Shown here in pieces: positions 1 to 12,069 of a stretch of 64,000 nucleotides of DNA. The notes beneath the pieces are model-generated. The model saw only the letters and a list, made by a program, of their open reading frames with translations, had not been told where the DNA came from and did no database searches. How positions within the stretch are numbered: position 1 is the stretch's first letter; the number at the start of each line of letters is the position of its first letter. This DNA comes from Dichotomocladium elegans. Its lineage: Eukaryota > Mucoromycota > Mucoromycetes > Mucorales > Lichtheimiaceae. The position numbers were made by a program, and so were the translations under genes. The stretch is from assembly GCA_025716815.1 (NCBI GenBank), contig JAIXMN010000004.1, positions 744,001 through 808,000 on the forward strand, read 5' to 3'.

Positions 1-2928
1 TCGAAACCTCAATTGGTTTGTCTCGTTGCATCTATTTCATATTCCTCTCTATGAGTGATGTTCATACGTCCTTTGTTAGGCATCACCATCGGACTTTGTA
101 TCGCCAATCTCGTTGTATATCCCAAGGGCGCGCAGCACACGCCGCTGATGAATTTCTAGCTTTTGTTTCTGGTTGCTGGTACACCTACCAGCGGAATAAT
201 AAGGAAGACTCTGGAAACAGCAACATACCCTTTAGCACGCGTATACGCACTCCGTGTTGCGCAGATCGACACCAGTGATGGCAATAGCAGGCGTAGCAGC
301 AGCACCATGGCGGCTATATATCTATTCTTTCTTGGTTGGTTCTAACAATCCATGCTGCTCCTAATTCTTTGATGAAATCACACCGCACCTTGGGCGCTTT
401 CGGAACGATTCTGGAAATAAACTTCCAGCGAGTGGCAACGACTAAAGCTGTGTCCTCCTGGGGCATTTCACTGTTGTGAATCATATTGGCAAATGACATG
501 TATAGGCATAAGGTTAACCGTTGTCATTCACCATCTCCTTTCCGTGTTTAGGCGTCGATGATTGTGGAAATCAGAGAAACGAAGCTATCGATGATGCTTT
601 TGTGATAGACCACCCGCGATCAATCTCCTCTCCCCCCCCCTTTTTTTTTTACTTTAGTCTCGTTCATCCCCTACACATCTATTGATAAGTCAATTCTACA
701 CACGTGCAAGCGCTGCTGGCTGTTATTCCTTAAAGCATGGGCGGCAACCACATTGAAGAGAGTATGTTCGCGGCATAGTCCATAGGTTCAGGGCAGCCAT
801 GATCAAGAAAATTGACTCCTTACTTCAGAATGATGAATGTGTACGGAGAAGGGTTCGCATGGTCAAAGAAAAAAGAATTGAGCTCTATGTCTCCCTGTGA
901 CTTCTATTCTAACGTTTTAAGAAGCTACTATGATGATACTCTATCAAATACCTTGCGGTCATGGGAGGGGGAGTAGACGGTGTAGTGTAATTTTACGGCG
1001 TGTTGACCAGAACAGTTATGGAGACCAATGACCCGGTGCAGAATGAGTGACCCGCATATAGCAGCGACGATGATTATGATAGCGGCACACGTCCCCCCCA
1101 AAAGAAGAAATATGTTTCACAATAGGAAACTTTGACTTGTACGTGGATGTCAAGCGCTGCCCTGTCTATGGGCACAGGGTACAATATCATCCGTTCTTTT
1201 TGTCCCCACACATCAATGAATATTTGGGAAAACAAGCGCTCTTTTGAATGGTCTATTTTTGATCGTGAGAGATATGGTGCACTTGGCATTGTTGAATACA
1301 ACGTTACTGTACACAGCTCTCTTACCCCATCCCCACGACCGGCTCCCCGCACACGCGTGCCCACATATTGAAAGACTTTGAATAAAATATTCGATTACGA
1401 AGACACCCCTTGCGGGCGCCAAGTTGAATAACGCATACGTATCCCAGGGTGACAGTTGCTATTTACACTTGAGGCGTATCTATAGCAGGCGTGCGTTTTT
1501 ATCTGGACAATAGCAAGGTTGCTGGAGGAGATTCCGGAAATCTGCCTGATCGCGTATCGTGTGATACGCTGATGAGATCAATAGTTACACACGAATGTCT
1601 GTGGGCGATATGTGTCACGCTCTATTTTTTTGCTTGCCGACATTTCCATGTGGGAAGCCGATGTCTGTGCCCACACGTCCTTTTTTCTTTATTTACAAGC
1701 GGATCCCGATCCAAGTTAGGTTCTAGGCCTACGACATGTCCAACGTAAACATACGATTTTACAGCCGAAGCATCTGCCGCTAACATCAATAGCCTACCTT
1801 ACCCAAGGCGCGCATTCATTCACCTGTACAGTAGTGGCCTCCCTTCTCTTAGCGGGTTTTCCTTCTCTTTTGATCCGTCTTGCGCCTTTTTCTTTTTTTT
1901 TTTCCTACTTTGCAGCCATGGATGAAAAGGCGAGGAGCGGCCTGATAACCTCACGACAATTGCAACACTGTCGTCATCTTAAATCTGGCTCATTGTGGAA
2001 CACTCTTTTTGAATAAGGGGAGTTTAGGTGAATTGCAAACACCCGGAAATATGAGCTGATGACGATCCTTCCATTCGCCCCTCCTCCTCCTCCCTTCCAT
2101 CGGATATACGCAAGCCGACGATGCTTTCTTTCTATTACCCCGCATGGAAGGTAAGAAAGCGATGTCGTTGTTTCGTGTCACACTTGGAGTAGAAGCCCGT
2201 CTGCATGTCATCCATGGTTTACATGCAATTTCCATCTGAAATATGCGATGGTTGTCAAATGGTGCCACGCAGTCTATTCCTCGCACGCCGTGTAACTTTC
2301 CGTCTTTTTATTCAGGTACCAGCTTTTCCGACCTCGGACCGAGGCAGCGCTGCCCACAGACGGTTGCTCCCGAACGTGCACTACCCAGCCCTCTGGTCAT
2401 CGCCCAAAAATATGCAAAAGGGAGAAGGGAGCACGTCCATTCGTGTGGTTCCTTACACCAAATGGACGTGCATTCCAAGGTCTGTACTACTACGTTTTTA
2501 TCGTTATTCGTCTCACCTCTCTCCGATCGTTCAAGCTGCAAATCCATATGAAAAAGGAACATTGTTGCAGCCCGTTTCCAAGCTACCTGTATATCAATAC
2601 GCAGCTGCATATCCACTGTCTCTCAATGCCTGAGATAGTGGAGCTCTGTCACACAGAACACCTATGAGAGAAATCGTCTGATTTGCCTCAAGGATATTCC
2701 TCAGTTGCTTTTTTTTTTCTTGTAAGAAAAAAGATGCGTCATCAAAGATGATGTTTAAGGGACACCTTTGTACTCGGATTTTTCAAAGGCCGTTATTAAA
2801 AGAAAAAAAGGGGGGAGGCGCGCGCGGAAGGGAGGTGGAGAGAAGATAGACAAGAGACCGGAATAGCACGGTGGTATCCGTTCGTCTGTCACCGCAGCGG
2901 TACACAAGAAAAGTAATATATGGAATCG
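1..2928. other. 5' region without a recognisable gene
   Basis: Open frames here are short, start mostly at non-ATG codons and resemble no family I know. A 61-codon minus-strand frame at 314-499 starts with ATG and has protein-like composition but no partner exon was found. The stretch contains C/T and A homopolymer runs (about 630-650, 2710-2720, 2800-2812). I see no RNA gene. Confidence 0.5.
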
Positions 2929-3433
2929 CTAAACCAAATCCAATAACCTAATGCGCGGCAGGAGCCGGGATGAAGAGGTATAAACAGGTTTATGTAAATA
3001 CAAGAGTAAAGCAGAATAGCGCCAGAGTAAACCATTTTTAGAGCCACTAACCTCTCGGAATCCCATTTATGGATATGTCCCGCATCGTCTAACAATCTGC
3101 TGGACACAGACAGCTGCTGCTGCTGCTCTACTGCAGCAACAGCAAACATTTGGACATCCCCGGAGTTCACCCCGAACAATAATACGCCCATGGGTGAGGA
3201 GGGGGAGAAGCACACTGCCAGCGTTAGGGTGCCTATACATACGCGTACTTACCAAGCAGTAGTATGGTGCTGCAGAGAAAGGAAGACAGAGAGACTTTGA
3301 GGCTTTCCTTGATGGTATGTTCTGCTCTGAGAACATGGATTGCGAAGAAAGAATTCGGGATGTAAAGCCCAAAGACAGGAACGCAACCCTCACCGCTCTC
3401 ATGTAGAGCGAACAGCACCCGTGACACACCCAT
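2929..3433 (-). CDS. Candidate spliced small protein, unknown
   Basis: A weak candidate of 120 aa in three exons: 3253-3433, 3052-3214 and 2929-2947. The first intron has a consensus GTAAGT donor and a CTAAC branch-like site just before its CAG acceptor, and all exon phases agree, which is better than chance frames usually do. The N-terminal half is hydrophobic (residues about 45-75); the middle has a short Gln run and an acidic patch with HKWDSER. I recognise no domain. It lies head-to-head with the bHLH gene, whose ATG is 125 bp away, so it could equally be promoter DNA that happens to be open. Expression data would decide. Confidence 0.28.
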
Positions 3434-3474
3434 CGACTTCTCGGAATTAGAAAACTCTGTGCATCATTTTGACA

Positions 3475-3483
3475 TATAAAAAG
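3475..3483 (+). promoter_or_regulatory. TATA box of the bHLH gene
   Basis: TATAAAAAG lies about 75 bp upstream of the ATG at 3558 and is followed by a pyrimidine-rich leader, a usual fungal core promoter arrangement. Confidence 0.5.
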
Positions 3484-3557
3484 GACACCGCAACTTCCTC
3501 ATCTCGCCCCTCCTATCGCAATTCCCTTTCTCTTTGCCTTTCCCCTTCCCCCATCTT

Positions 3558-4852
3558 ATGACTCAACATCTAGGCCACCAGCACCTGTCTGCCCAAACCT
3601 TCTCGGCTTATGATCCAGCTGCGCCGATCTATTGCAGCTCGGTGACACCAGCACCTGAGCACTACGCCTATCAATATCACCACCACCACTACCAGCCGCT
3701 GCAACACCAACACCAGCAACTGCAGCAGGAGCTGCAATTCAATTACCATCGCCTCTCTGCTCATATTCACCCCCAGCATCAGGAAGAAGCTCTCAGGCTC
3801 CATCAGCTCCAGCAAGATGCCATGCTTCAGCAGCAGCAAGCCATGTACCACCAGCAAAGTAAGGTTTATTTCCGCCCACTTTTTTGATCACTGACTAAAT
3901 GTTGTTCTACAAAGTTCTGGCGTACCAGCAGCAGCAGTCGCATTACCAAGCAAATCAATCTCGTTCTCCCACTAAACGGTATGGCTCGATCAGACTCGTG
4001 GTTATACAGCACCAGGTTAGCTAACCACTGTCTTCAGAATGCAGACCAAAGCCGACAGACGGGCCGAGCACAACGCCATCGAGCGTTTGCGTCGTGAGAA
4101 TCTGAACTCCAAGTTCCAGCAACTTGCCCATTCGTTACCAAACCTTCAGAATGAGCGTCGTCCTTCTAAGGGAACCATCATTGAGCGTACGCTTGATTTT
4201 GGTAAGCTCTTCCCATGACAAGTTTATACCGCAACTGACTTTTTTTTTCTTTTGCGTCTAGTCAAGACTACGATACAAAAGGAAGAAAAATTCATCTCCG
4301 AGATCCGCAGACTGCGCGAGGAGTACGAAGATTTGATGCAACAACTTTATCCTGGCCAGGCCCTCTCGCCTTGCGGCAGTGTCTTTTCTGACGAGGACAT
4401 GATTGTGTCGAACAAAAGAAGCACCTCGCCACCCTGCGAATCCAGCACCCAGAAATCATCCTCCTGCCCCTCGTTGGAGCTATCATCCGAAGAAAATGCC
4501 ACAGCGCCACCGTCTTCAGCCCAACAGGGCTCGGCTTCCTTCTTTGATGCGTACGGCATGGATATGAATCCCCTGAACGACGTGATGTTTGGGCATCTTC
4601 CAGAACAGCAACAACCTGCCGTGTCATATGAGAGCGATAACGACAGCAGCAGCACAAATCCTGATGACCTCGACCTGACAAGTGCTACGATCACAGCGAG
4701 TAAGTGCATCGTCTGTCTTATGACCCGAACCGTTTCTTTTTTTTTTTGACAACAATCTGTTCACAGATATTGCAACCATGACAGACAAGGTTTCTGCCAT
4801 CCCATCAGACGACTACAGGCTCAATATCAAGTCCCACTGCTTGGATCCTTAG
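3558..4852 (+). CDS. bHLH transcription factor
   Basis: Nuclear sequence-specific regulator expected to dimerise and bind E-box DNA. Five exons (3558-3858, 3915-3978, 4038-4201, 4262-4699, 4767-4852) give 350 aa with consistent phases. Residues 1-120 are rich in His and Gln (polyH and polyQ patches). The basic region and helix-loop-helix run from about residue 126 to 185: AEHNAIERLRRENLNSKFQQ shows the H-x3-E-x3-R pattern that contacts CACGTG-type sites, and the second helix is split by an intron at 4202-4261. A leucine-containing helix (EEKFISEIRRLREEYEDL) follows directly and may extend the dimer interface. The C-terminal 150 residues are Ser/Asp-rich and could activate transcription. The upstream in-frame codons contain no ATG, so 3558 is the start. 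Targets are not deducible. Confidence 0.88.
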
Positions 4853-5946
4853 ACTCTTTGCGTCCTTCCCTTCCACGCCACACTATCCTTCACCGCAACA
4901 TTCCCCTTCCCTTTTCATTGACCTTGACACACCCTATGCTCCAACTTTCAGTCTTTATGTATATACACACGCGCTTTTCCCCTTCTACGCTACACTTTAC
5001 TCTCTTATGTGGATACCCTGCCTGTATGTGATTGGCCCAGTTTCGCTCTCTTTTTATCCCGTCATTCGTTGCTTCCACCCTATTTATTATTGTTATCATA
5101 TTTATTATTTGCCGCCTGCTGTATCATATCGATCTTCCCCGTTCACTTCCTCCATACCCTTTGTCCTCTCTCTGTATGTACCATTGTCATCAACATTGTC
5201 ATCATCATCCAAAGTAGTATAGCTTATTCCCCCTCCCTGCTTCAATATTCAAATCAAGCCACTATTTCAAAAGCGTCGAAATATTGCCTTCTAAGGATGC
5301 ATTTCCTTCGTATAGGAGAATACGCTCGACAGCCCTTTCTTTTTACGGATGCAGCCGTGACACATGAATGAAAGCATAACCAATGAAATGAGTGGCTTCA
5401 TTAATTGCATTTCTGTTTACCTTAACCCCTTTCCCATTCATAAAAAAAAAGGTTTTGCTCCATACGAATTCAAAACCGTGCTCTGTGTTGCATCTGTCGA
5501 GACTTCTGCTTGTGCTTGGTCCCGACATCCGTATATTCTCATGCGGACAACACATCAGACGCAAATATCCATGTACTTCACTTCCAATAGACCCTCTTCA
5601 TGAAGCCAAAAGGATATGCAAGGTGCTATAATACTATAAGAAAGGAGCGATACTCGAACACAGTAGTCATCGGCGCATGTTCCAAAGAAAGGAACCATGC
5701 ACAACGATAAAGAGAAACGAGAAGATCCGGCCGAAGCAAAGCTTCTCAGGCATGAAAGGTATACGTAGCTTCTTGACCTGACCAGATAACTCTTTTACTA
5801 ATAACACCCAGAAGCTGAGAAGGTAGTATCAAGCGCAGCAAAGTAGCCTATATCTATGTATATATAGCATATAGCAAAAAAAAAAAAGGGCTGCAGCTGT
5901 GAAGGTGGGCAGGTGCATGACGCGCAGCAACAGAAAACCCTACGCT

Positions 5947-5977
<31 letters not shown>

Positions 5978-6001
5978 ATTTCGCATTCATATTGGTATTC
6001 A
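4853..6001. other. Intergenic region
   Basis: Between the bHLH gene and the P450 gene. It holds a pyrimidine-rich stretch (4860-5230) that is probably the bHLH 3' UTR, and a TTTC microsatellite at about 5946-5977 immediately upstream of the P450 start. Open frames here are low-complexity and not coding-like. Confidence 0.5.
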
Positions 6002-8138
6002 ATGCTGGGAGACTACTTCACTCTTTACCCTGAGACGCTTAGCAGACCCAACTACAAAGATATTCCCATAGCCCCAGGAGCTGCTCCACATTTCGGTACT
6101 ATATGTGGATTGCGCACGAGACATCCTTGTTTTTCTGACGGCCAAAGCCGTTCTATGTATCTTTGATAGGTCACCTCTTTGCACTCGCCAAAGCTGTTCC
6201 CTTTGAGAAGCTATCCCACTGGCAAAGAGACCTCGGTTTGTTAGATTCTAACTAACTTGAATCAGGCTTGTTGAACTGTGAGGGTAACGCTGCAGTTTAT
6301 TCCCTTGTTGACCGCTAGGTCCCGTGATTCAGATTAACATGGGCGTCAAGCGGTGGATCGTTCTCGGAGACCCTCGCATCGCTCACGACATGCTGAGTGT
6401 CCAGGGCCTCTACACATCCACACGTCCCTTCCACACATATACTCATGTCTATCAGTCGCGGGGCCGTGGTATCGTCTTTTCGGATCCAAGTCCTCGATGG
6501 AAGAAACTCAGAGCCGCCGGTAAGGAGTGCAACCTCCTCCAACACGCGCCCTTCGCTCCCCGCAGCGTATTGATTGCCATACTTGAGTTAGTCTTTCATT
6601 TCCTATCGCCCAAGAATGCAATGACATTCCGGCCTATTATCCATAACGAATCCAACATCCTCATTGACCATCTAACGGCAAGCTCTATCAAAAACCAGGG
6701 CGTCGACTTCTTTAAGAGCATCCAGCTCATGTCCTTGAACGTGATGCTCCTTACGTTGTTTGGCGTTCGAGCAACCAGCACGGATGATCCACTTTTCAAA
6801 AAGGTGATACGATTGGTGAACAACGGGATCAAGCTCGCCTCCGCTACGGAGGATATCAAAACTTTTTTCCCAATGATGTCCCTCCTTGACATCCTCCTCC
6901 GGAAGGAAAAGAAAATGGCTAATTACGTGTTCACAGAGCGTGATCCTGTCTTTTCCATGCTAGTCGCGGACACAATCAAGGGAGAACAGAACACTTTTAT
7001 CAAGCATCTGCACGAGCTCCAGGACGAACGTATCGATGAGGAGACGCTCATGATTGTTTCATGTTAAGTTTTATCGTGGGGAGGGGAGAAAAGGGGCCCC
7101 ACCGCAACCAGAAAATGAAAACACTGTATCCATGTGCAGACTAACCATCTAACTCCTATGGCAAAAAAAAACAGCCGATATGATCACGGCCGGCACGGAC
7201 ACGATAGCAGTTTCTCTGTCCTGGACAATCAATATATTATGCAATTATCCAAGCGTCCAGAGGCGCCTTCAGAGGGAGGTGGATGCGTTCATCAAAGAAA
7301 AGGGTCGCCTGCCCAACTACGACGATCGTGCTTCGCTTCCACTCGTCGTTTCTGTGCAAAAGGAATGCTTGCGTCTGAGACCCACCGTACCTCTTGGGCT
7401 ACCCCACTGTGCAATAGAAGATTGTAATACATATTCCCCAACTGCCCCCGCCCTACCGACAACTTGCCTCGGATCCCCATTCTTACTTTTTTTTTTTACT
7501 TACTACATACTTTCAACGCCCCATGCGTGGGTGGATCCAGTTGAATGCGCAGGCTACTTTGTCCCCAAGGGTACCACGATTGTTAGCAACATTTATGCCA
7601 TGCATCACAACCCAGACTACTTTGAAGATCCCGAACGGTTTGTGCCCGATCGTTTCATCCGACTTGGAAAGTTAGGACCAATGGCCTCGTTGGCAAACTC
7701 AAAGATTGATCATCGAGATCATTACAGCTTTGGATGGGGAAGGTATGGTATTATCATTCGGAGAGGGTCACAATACCATGCTTGCCATAAGGGTTGGTCA
7801 ACAAGGCTTCCTCACAGTTTATATCTTCCAACACCATAGACGATCTTGTCCTGGCGCCCATTTGGTTCGCATCTATAGAGGATAGAAAAAAAAAAAAGAA
7901 GGGTGGAAGCGAATGTGTCTGCTCTAACCCTCCTCTCTTCCTCTCCATTTATTAGGCTGATATGGAAATGTTCGATATGCTTACAAGGCTTTTGGCCAAG
8001 ACCACCCTTCAGCCTCCACTTGATGAGAATGGGAGGCGTGTGTACCCGGACATCCATCAGTTCAGGCATGCGGGCGTGGTAACGTCGCCTGACACAACCA
8101 GGGTACGATTCATCAAGCGCCCAGACTCCCTTATTTAA
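6002..8138 (+). CDS. Cytochrome P450 monooxygenase
   Basis: Haem-thiolate monooxygenase, normally ER-bound and fed by a P450 reductase; the substrate is unknown. Seven exons (6002-6095, 6170-6235, 6319-7062, 7175-7423, 7541-7742, 7840-7864, 7956-8138) give 520 aa. Landmarks in order: the proline-rich hinge IPIAPGAAPHFGHLFAL (about 21-37), the I-helix AGTDT (about 307), the K-helix ExxR in KECLRLRP (about 363), the PERF motif DPERFVPDRF (about 417), and the haem loop FGWGRRSCPGAHL with its Cys near 455. Exon 6 is only 25 nt and carries most of the haem loop. The style is that of the expanded mucoralean families such as CYP509, but I cannot place it. The model starts just before the hinge and shows no N-terminal membrane anchor, so an upstream exon may be missing. 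Confidence 0.9.
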
Positions 8139-8385
8139 CCGTCTTTGGTGAAGCTATAATGAATGGAAGAAATCTGCGGTGCCGTGAATGTAACGGGGAA
8201 GGGAAGGAAGCGCTCTGTCAAGGAAGATGAAAATGAAGTATGCAGTGTACTGCACGTACAGTTGATGACGGCCTGCTATACTTATACTGGTTCTGCGATC
8301 ACTTGCTTCCCAATTGATCTGCTGTGGTTATTGCCCTTTGCGCCCACCCTTTCATTTATCTTGAGAATGACCGCATCGAACTGAG

Positions 8386-9381
8386 TTATCGATAGGTCTC
8401 TTTAAGTTTATTAACCAGTGCCTGTGCTGATTCTTCTATCGACAGCCTGTCTGTATCCAGCGTCAGCACACCTTCCACAGTCCCATGCTCAGTATTAGAG
8501 TCCCCGTTCTTTCTTAATAAATGCCGGTTCCAGCGGACGTACTGCGGCCAGACAATGTCATCAAAGTACCCCGGGGGATCTTTCCAATAGCCTAACATTA
8601 CCAAAAGTTTATTTACTGAACCCTCGTCGCGTCTTTATTTTTTTTTTCTTTTACCTCCACCCGGCGTCAGATAACCATTCCGTTCCTCCCGCCGCTTTTT
8701 CAGCGTCTCGTACGAAGCCATAAAAAATGCCCGGCAGTGGATCTGGCTAATCAACGCCATATCCCAGTACAGCAAAAACCCGTCGACGATCACAAATAAC
8801 GTCTCTTCCATGCCGTCACCGAGGTGCTCGCTCAAACTCTCTGCAAGTCGTGTCAGAGCCTCTCTTGATAACGCCGTCGATCCATCGTGCGTATTGTTCG
8901 CCTCGGTTGATACAAAATCGTCCGGAAGCTTCTTATGCTTAAGAACGTGAGACAAGCACGCATTCATCTTGTCAAAGTCCAGAGCATCAGGACAGTCCCA
9001 ATTAGCAAGCTGCGTCTCGGGATCAATCGGAATCTCAGAATCGGACTTGATGTGGACAAGATATGTCAGCAATGTGTTTGACCCGAGAGCCCATGGAGAA
9101 TGAAGCAGAGGGAGGGACTATCAAACAACATAAATGTACCTTGTAGTAATCATCCTGGTAAATGACAACGGTATGTTTCAGCAGCTTTTCGAGGATACGT
9201 GTCACTGTCTATCGGTGATCATCAGCGATGAGCATGGCTGCTTCTTGCTGCCATTTTCTAGTTAGCGTACGGTTTTGCCCGAGCAAGAAGGCCCGCTGAT
9301 GGGAAGAACGAGTTAGGTCATTGTCATTTGAAAATGAATAAGCTATTACCTAATGCCGATTATAAACACCTTGGATACCAT
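8386..9381 (-). CDS. NRK1: Nicotinamide riboside kinase
   Basis: Phosphorylates nicotinamide riboside to NMN with ATP, the salvage route to NAD+, in the cytosol. Five exons (9350-9381, 9271-9295, 9140-9208, 8655-9045, 8386-8591) give 240 aa, close to the usual length. The Walker A loop GISGPSCSGKTT (residues about 9-20) is spread over three exons. VVIYQDDYYK (about 32-41) carries the Asp residues of the substrate site; the segment NWDCPDALDF follows; VDGFLLYW is the Walker B-like strand; and DPPGYFDDIVWPQYVRWN near residue 180 is a strong NRK family signature. It is convergent with the P450 gene, 247 bp away. I am confident of the family; the first two small exons rest on phase and motif continuity. 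Confidence 0.9.
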
Positions 9382-9701
9382 TGTGAGCGGGCTCTGAGGA
9401 GTCTATGCAAACGCGTTAAATGATACGGTGCGTGTGGATCCGGATATTTAGAACCCCGTCATTTTTTTTTTTCCTGGTTGAGGATGTGACTTTTGATAAG
9501 GGGGGGGTCGGATAGCGGGTGGAAACCCTGGGTGGGGGCGGTGGGCTGGCGAGTGAGGCAACGGTTTCCAGCACCAGTGCGGAGCCGGGTTTCCACACGA
9601 ATTACTTGCAAGTGGGTGCCCAAAACAAAAAACAAAACAAAACAAAAAAAAAGCTGTTACTTTTCTACAACAACACATCTTAATTGCCGCATCGTGAGAT
9701 C
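9382..9701. other. Divergent promoter region, NRK1 / MRP51
   Basis: A 320 bp spacer between oppositely oriented genes. It contains a G-run, a run of AAAAC units (about 9625-9650) and a homopolymer T stretch; no clear TATA box. Confidence 0.4.
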
Positions 9702-10625
9702 ATGGAGAAATCATTTGCTAGCTTACTTCGGAATTCGCGGTTAGCCAGTTATGACCGAAAGCTTCCTCAGGTGTATAAGGCTTCACAACCGAATCGGCAA
9801 AAGGGCAACTGGGGATTGAAGCGCAACTTACCAACTGTCATTCGCACGCCGTTTGTGACGGTCAGCGATCTCGACACAGCCGAGCATCAGACACCATGGC
9901 GTTCAGGGACAAGCCAGGTTATGTTTGTGCGCCGATGGAAGGAGAATTTCCCCAACTCAAAGAGACCCGCACCACGCCCGGACACGATCGAACATAACGT
10001 GGCACTCATGACACCTGCTGAATTCAAGCAATATGCCCGAACGGTTGCGCGAAAGTCACAGCTGCCATTCCAGCAGCAGCTGAAAAACCAGACAATCAAG
10101 CCCGAGCAGGTGTACGAGTATCTCGGCGCGACATTTAACGAGACAAAGAGTGGCAGTGTGGTCGGGCCGACCTACAGCGATCACGCGGTGGAGACGAGCC
10201 ATCCCGTCGAGGGTCGATTCCTCAATAACGATCGACAGGGCTATGCGGTTGGCGTTGGCGGTGTGGTTGCGTTGTGCTTGAGCAGACACCTGTCCAGCAC
10301 ACGCCTTCTGGGCGACAGGCGGCAGCGCGTGTTCTATGTAGAAGAGGCCTCCATTGATCCTCAGGGCCGACCTCACGTGATCGTCAGCCCCTACAAGCCC
10401 GGATCATCATCCATCTCGGCCATCTTGGGCGACGAGGAGGAAGGAGCCGCTGCGGGAAGAGGAAGTAGAATGAAGGCAGAGGATATGTTCGATACGTCTC
10501 ACAAGAAGAGTGCCCGCCGGTCTTCGGAGACACCCGATAAGTCAGATAACATCCAGGAAAATCCAAAGCATAAGGAGCTCATGAGCTATTTGGACATCTT
10601 TATCGATAAGGCCGACAAGGATTGA
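9702..10625 (+). CDS. MRP51: Mitochondrial small-subunit ribosomal protein Mrp51 (bS1m)
   Basis: Component of the fungal mitoribosomal small subunit, linked in yeast to translation of mitochondrial mRNAs. A single uninterrupted exon encodes 307 aa from ATG 9702. The N-terminus SFASLLRNSRLASYDRKLPQ, then the conserved block NWGLKRNLP and TVIRTPFVTVSDLDT, are the family hallmarks. Residues about 75-175 hold a mixed basic helical region; a second conserved patch is GYAVGVGGVVALCLSR, and the C-terminus (about 240-307) is charged and low in complexity. It is one of the few intronless genes here. It ends 38 bp from the stop of the convergent RCC1-repeat gene, so the two 3' UTRs must overlap. Confidence 0.85.
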   Translation: MEKSFASLLRNSRLASYDRKLPQVYKASQPNRQKGNWGLKRNLPTVIRTPFVTVSDLDTAEHQTPWRSGTSQVMFVRRWKENFPNSKRPAPRPDTIEHNVALMTPAEFKQYARTVARKSQLPFQQQLKNQTIKPEQVYEYLGATFNETKSGSVVGPTYSDHAVETSHPVEGRFLNNDRQGYAVGVGGVVALCLSRHLSSTRLLGDRRQRVFYVEEASIDPQGRPHVIVSPYKPGSSSISAILGDEEEGAAAGRGSRMKAEDMFDTSHKKSARRSSETPDKSDNIQENPKHKELMSYLDIFIDKADKD

Positions 10626-10663
10626 TTATTTGTATACAACAGCAGGGATAATAAAAGTAACTT

Positions 10664-12069
10664 CTACGACAGGATCAAAAAGGAGCCCCACTTTGAGGCA
10701 AAGACGTCCTTGATCGTTCCTTGGCATGTCGTGCACTGCCGAAATACATTTTCGTGTTCGTCGTCGTCGTCGTCATTCTTTGAAGGCTGCTTCGGTCGTC
10801 GGCAGCGGCCTAGCTGCCCATATTTGTCTTTTATTGCATAAGTGTATGGTTTCTTCATTGCCTACCATCTATCCCCGCCAACTTACTACTTCCGCAGCTC
10901 CATGCATGTCCTTGATCTATGCGTATTTCCAAGAGCATTAGTAAAACACACACACATACACAGGGGGTGACTCCCCTGCTAAGAGCAAATTAACCATCTG
11001 TTCCTCGCCCCTCCACTTACCGTCCAGCACAAGCGTATGGGCTGAGCCACATGCTACCTTGACGACATGGACATCCACCCGTTCATCGTTATCGTCTAGG
11101 AATACCGCAGGCATAACCACTTCGCCCTCTTCGCCATCATCATGCCATCCGAGGCGGCCATCCTTGTTCCATCCAAACGTGTACAAATCGCCTGCAAAGA
11201 CAACGGCCGAATGGAACAGACCGCAGGACACGACGGTGTGCTCATGATTTCCGTCTTTGGTTCGGGCCATCATGCCCATGCCACTGAAGAAGTCCACAGG
11301 CGTGCATTCGTCGAGCCTTTGGACCGTCGCTGTGTCGAGGCCCAGCTGCGAGAAACGATTGCTGCCTAGCGCATAAACAGGGTCCAGGCCGGCGGTGGAG
11401 AATATGACATGGGTTGCAGACGCAGCGATTGCATAGACGTGGGGAAGATCAGCCCATCGGCGCTTGACAAAGTGGATCATTGCCGTCGTCTTCTCCACCG
11501 TCGCAGTGTAGCTCTCGACGTGGCCCGATGCTAGAAGCAGAGGAATGAAAGATGGTGTACCTGGTTACTTTTTTTTTTTTGTAGGGGGTGGGATGGGTCC
11601 GCTTTTACCAGTAAGAACAAAGACAGTGCTCATGTCCCGACAGAAAACTGCATCTCTTGCATCCGATGCAAGCTGCAGCCACCTTACATCAGCTGTGGAA
11701 TCGTGGCCGAGAGCTGTGTACCACACAGTGCCATGTGCATCGAGGGTCGCCAGCCAGGCATCAATGTCACCGAACAGACATTGTATTGGATTCGGCAAAC
11801 CACCCAGGGAGGCACAAAGCTGCTGCCGTAATTCAGACGCATGGCCCCACCACTGGACTGTGTTTTCTTCTGAGCGATGCATGAGAATCTTCCAACCGCT
11901 CGTTTGTATTAATTTCAGCTGCTTAACCTGTCAGCACAATCGTGGCTTCCCATGTTGCAAGAAGCACGCGCTTGATGTTGGGATGGATTTGCGATGCCTT
12001 CACGCTCGTCTCTCGAGGAGCGATCTGGCCAAACCCGTTAAAACCAAAAGCGCGCAGGCTGTTGCACAT
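10664..12069 (-). CDS. RCC1-repeat protein, RCCD1-like
   Basis: A beta-propeller protein built from RCC1 repeats. Five exons (11928-12069, 11609-11869, 11021-11530, 10887-10916, 10664-10827) give 368 aa. Repeat-type motifs are LRAFGFNGFGQ at residue 5, VYALGSNRFSQLGLD, HSAVVFAGDLYTFGWNKDGRLG, VACGSAHTLVLD, and CGSNKYGQLG, the last assembled across the junction between the 30 nt exon and the final exon. The opening FGFNGFGQ and the total length fit metazoan RCCD1, a partner of the KDM8 demethylase, better than the Ran exchange factor RCC1, which has seven more regular blades. A KNDDDDDEHEN stretch precedes the C-terminal residues FRQCTTCQGTIKDVFASKWG. The RCCD1 relationship is inference from pattern. 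Confidence 0.8.

Noticed and set aside
2205..2633. 142-codon plus-strand frame
   Set aside because: Composition is not coding-like, no family resemblance, and another frame is open across the same DNA.
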